Shown here in pieces: positions 6,049-6,099 of a DNA stretch of 6,099 nucleotides; within the stretch, counting starts at the first letter, position 1, and each line of letters opens with the position of its first letter. The stretch covers positions 1 to 6,099 of the forward strand of contig SKXS01000244.1 in NCBI GenBank assembly GCA_007128345.1, read 5' to 3'. Origin of the DNA: Spirochaetia bacterium (GTDB taxonomy: Bacteria > Spirochaetota > Spirochaetia > PWKH01). The position numbers and the translations under genes are program-made. The notes beneath the pieces were generated by a model. That model made no database searches. It was not told the origin of the DNA and worked only from the letters and a program-made list of their open reading frames with translations.

Positions 6049-6099
6049 CAGAAGTACAATCCCCTCTCGCCTGCACCACTCGACCACATCCTCAGGCCA
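6046..6099 (-). CDS. Probable C-terminal end of an unidentified upstream gene
   Basis: Reading the minus strand in from the right edge gives 17 codons, WPEDVVEWCRREGIVLL, then TAA. The helix-like amphipathic composition and the abrupt change to AT-rich sequence after the stop look like the end of a real gene, but the piece is too short to name a family. If real, it runs in the same direction as the carboxyltransferase gene, about 100 bases upstream of it. Confidence 0.4.
   Translation of the reverse strand, partial: WPEDVVEWCRREGIVLL

Noticed and set aside
1..6099. CRISPR array, tRNA/rRNA gene, insertion sequence or defence system
   Set aside because: No regularly spaced repeats, no recognisable RNA gene sequence, no transposase-like product and no terminal inverted repeats were found; almost all of the window is coding for core metabolic enzymes.

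Overview
The window is 6.1 kb of compact bacterial chromosome of roughly balanced base composition with four protein genes, plus the probable tail of a fifth. Nearly everything is on the minus strand. Good AGGAGG-type ribosome binding sites and extended -10-like promoter elements point to a bacterium. A homodimeric-type pyruvate dehydrogenase E1 (AceE) together with a PccB-type acyl-CoA carboxyltransferase suggests a Gram-negative-type heterotroph. I cannot assign a phylum from the sequence alone.

Left part (1-3909, minus strand): the pyruvate dehydrogenase complex pair, transcribed right to left. aceE (E1, 886 aa) is complete. After a 15-base gap carrying a strong ribosome binding site comes aceF (E2), which starts with GTG and runs off the left edge after 411 codons, exactly at the catalytic histidine. 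E1 decarboxylates pyruvate on thiamine diphosphate and reductively acetylates the lipoyl lysine of E2. E2 then passes the acetyl group to CoA. The E3 (lpd) gene is not in view and could lie further left.

Middle (3910-4360): a divergent control region with a plausible aceE promoter, then a small plus-strand gene for a stand-alone FeoA-domain protein. It ends one base from the stop codon of the convergent carboxyltransferase gene.

Right part (4361-6099, minus strand): a complete acyl-CoA carboxylase beta subunit gene (propionyl-CoA carboxylase beta or methylmalonyl-CoA decarboxylase alpha family). Upstream it has an AT-rich promoter region and two adjacent hairpins in its leader. Beyond that is a weak terminator and what looks like the last 17 codons of another minus-strand gene.

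Taken together this is central carbon metabolism: pyruvate to acetyl-CoA, and carboxyl transfer on propionyl- or acetyl-CoA. I see no mobile element, CRISPR array, RNA gene or defence system, and no convincing undescribed system. The points most worth a second look are the orphan FeoA gene sandwiched between metabolic genes, the hairpin-bearing leader of the carboxyltransferase gene, and an isoleucine at the carboxyltransferase substrate-specificity position.
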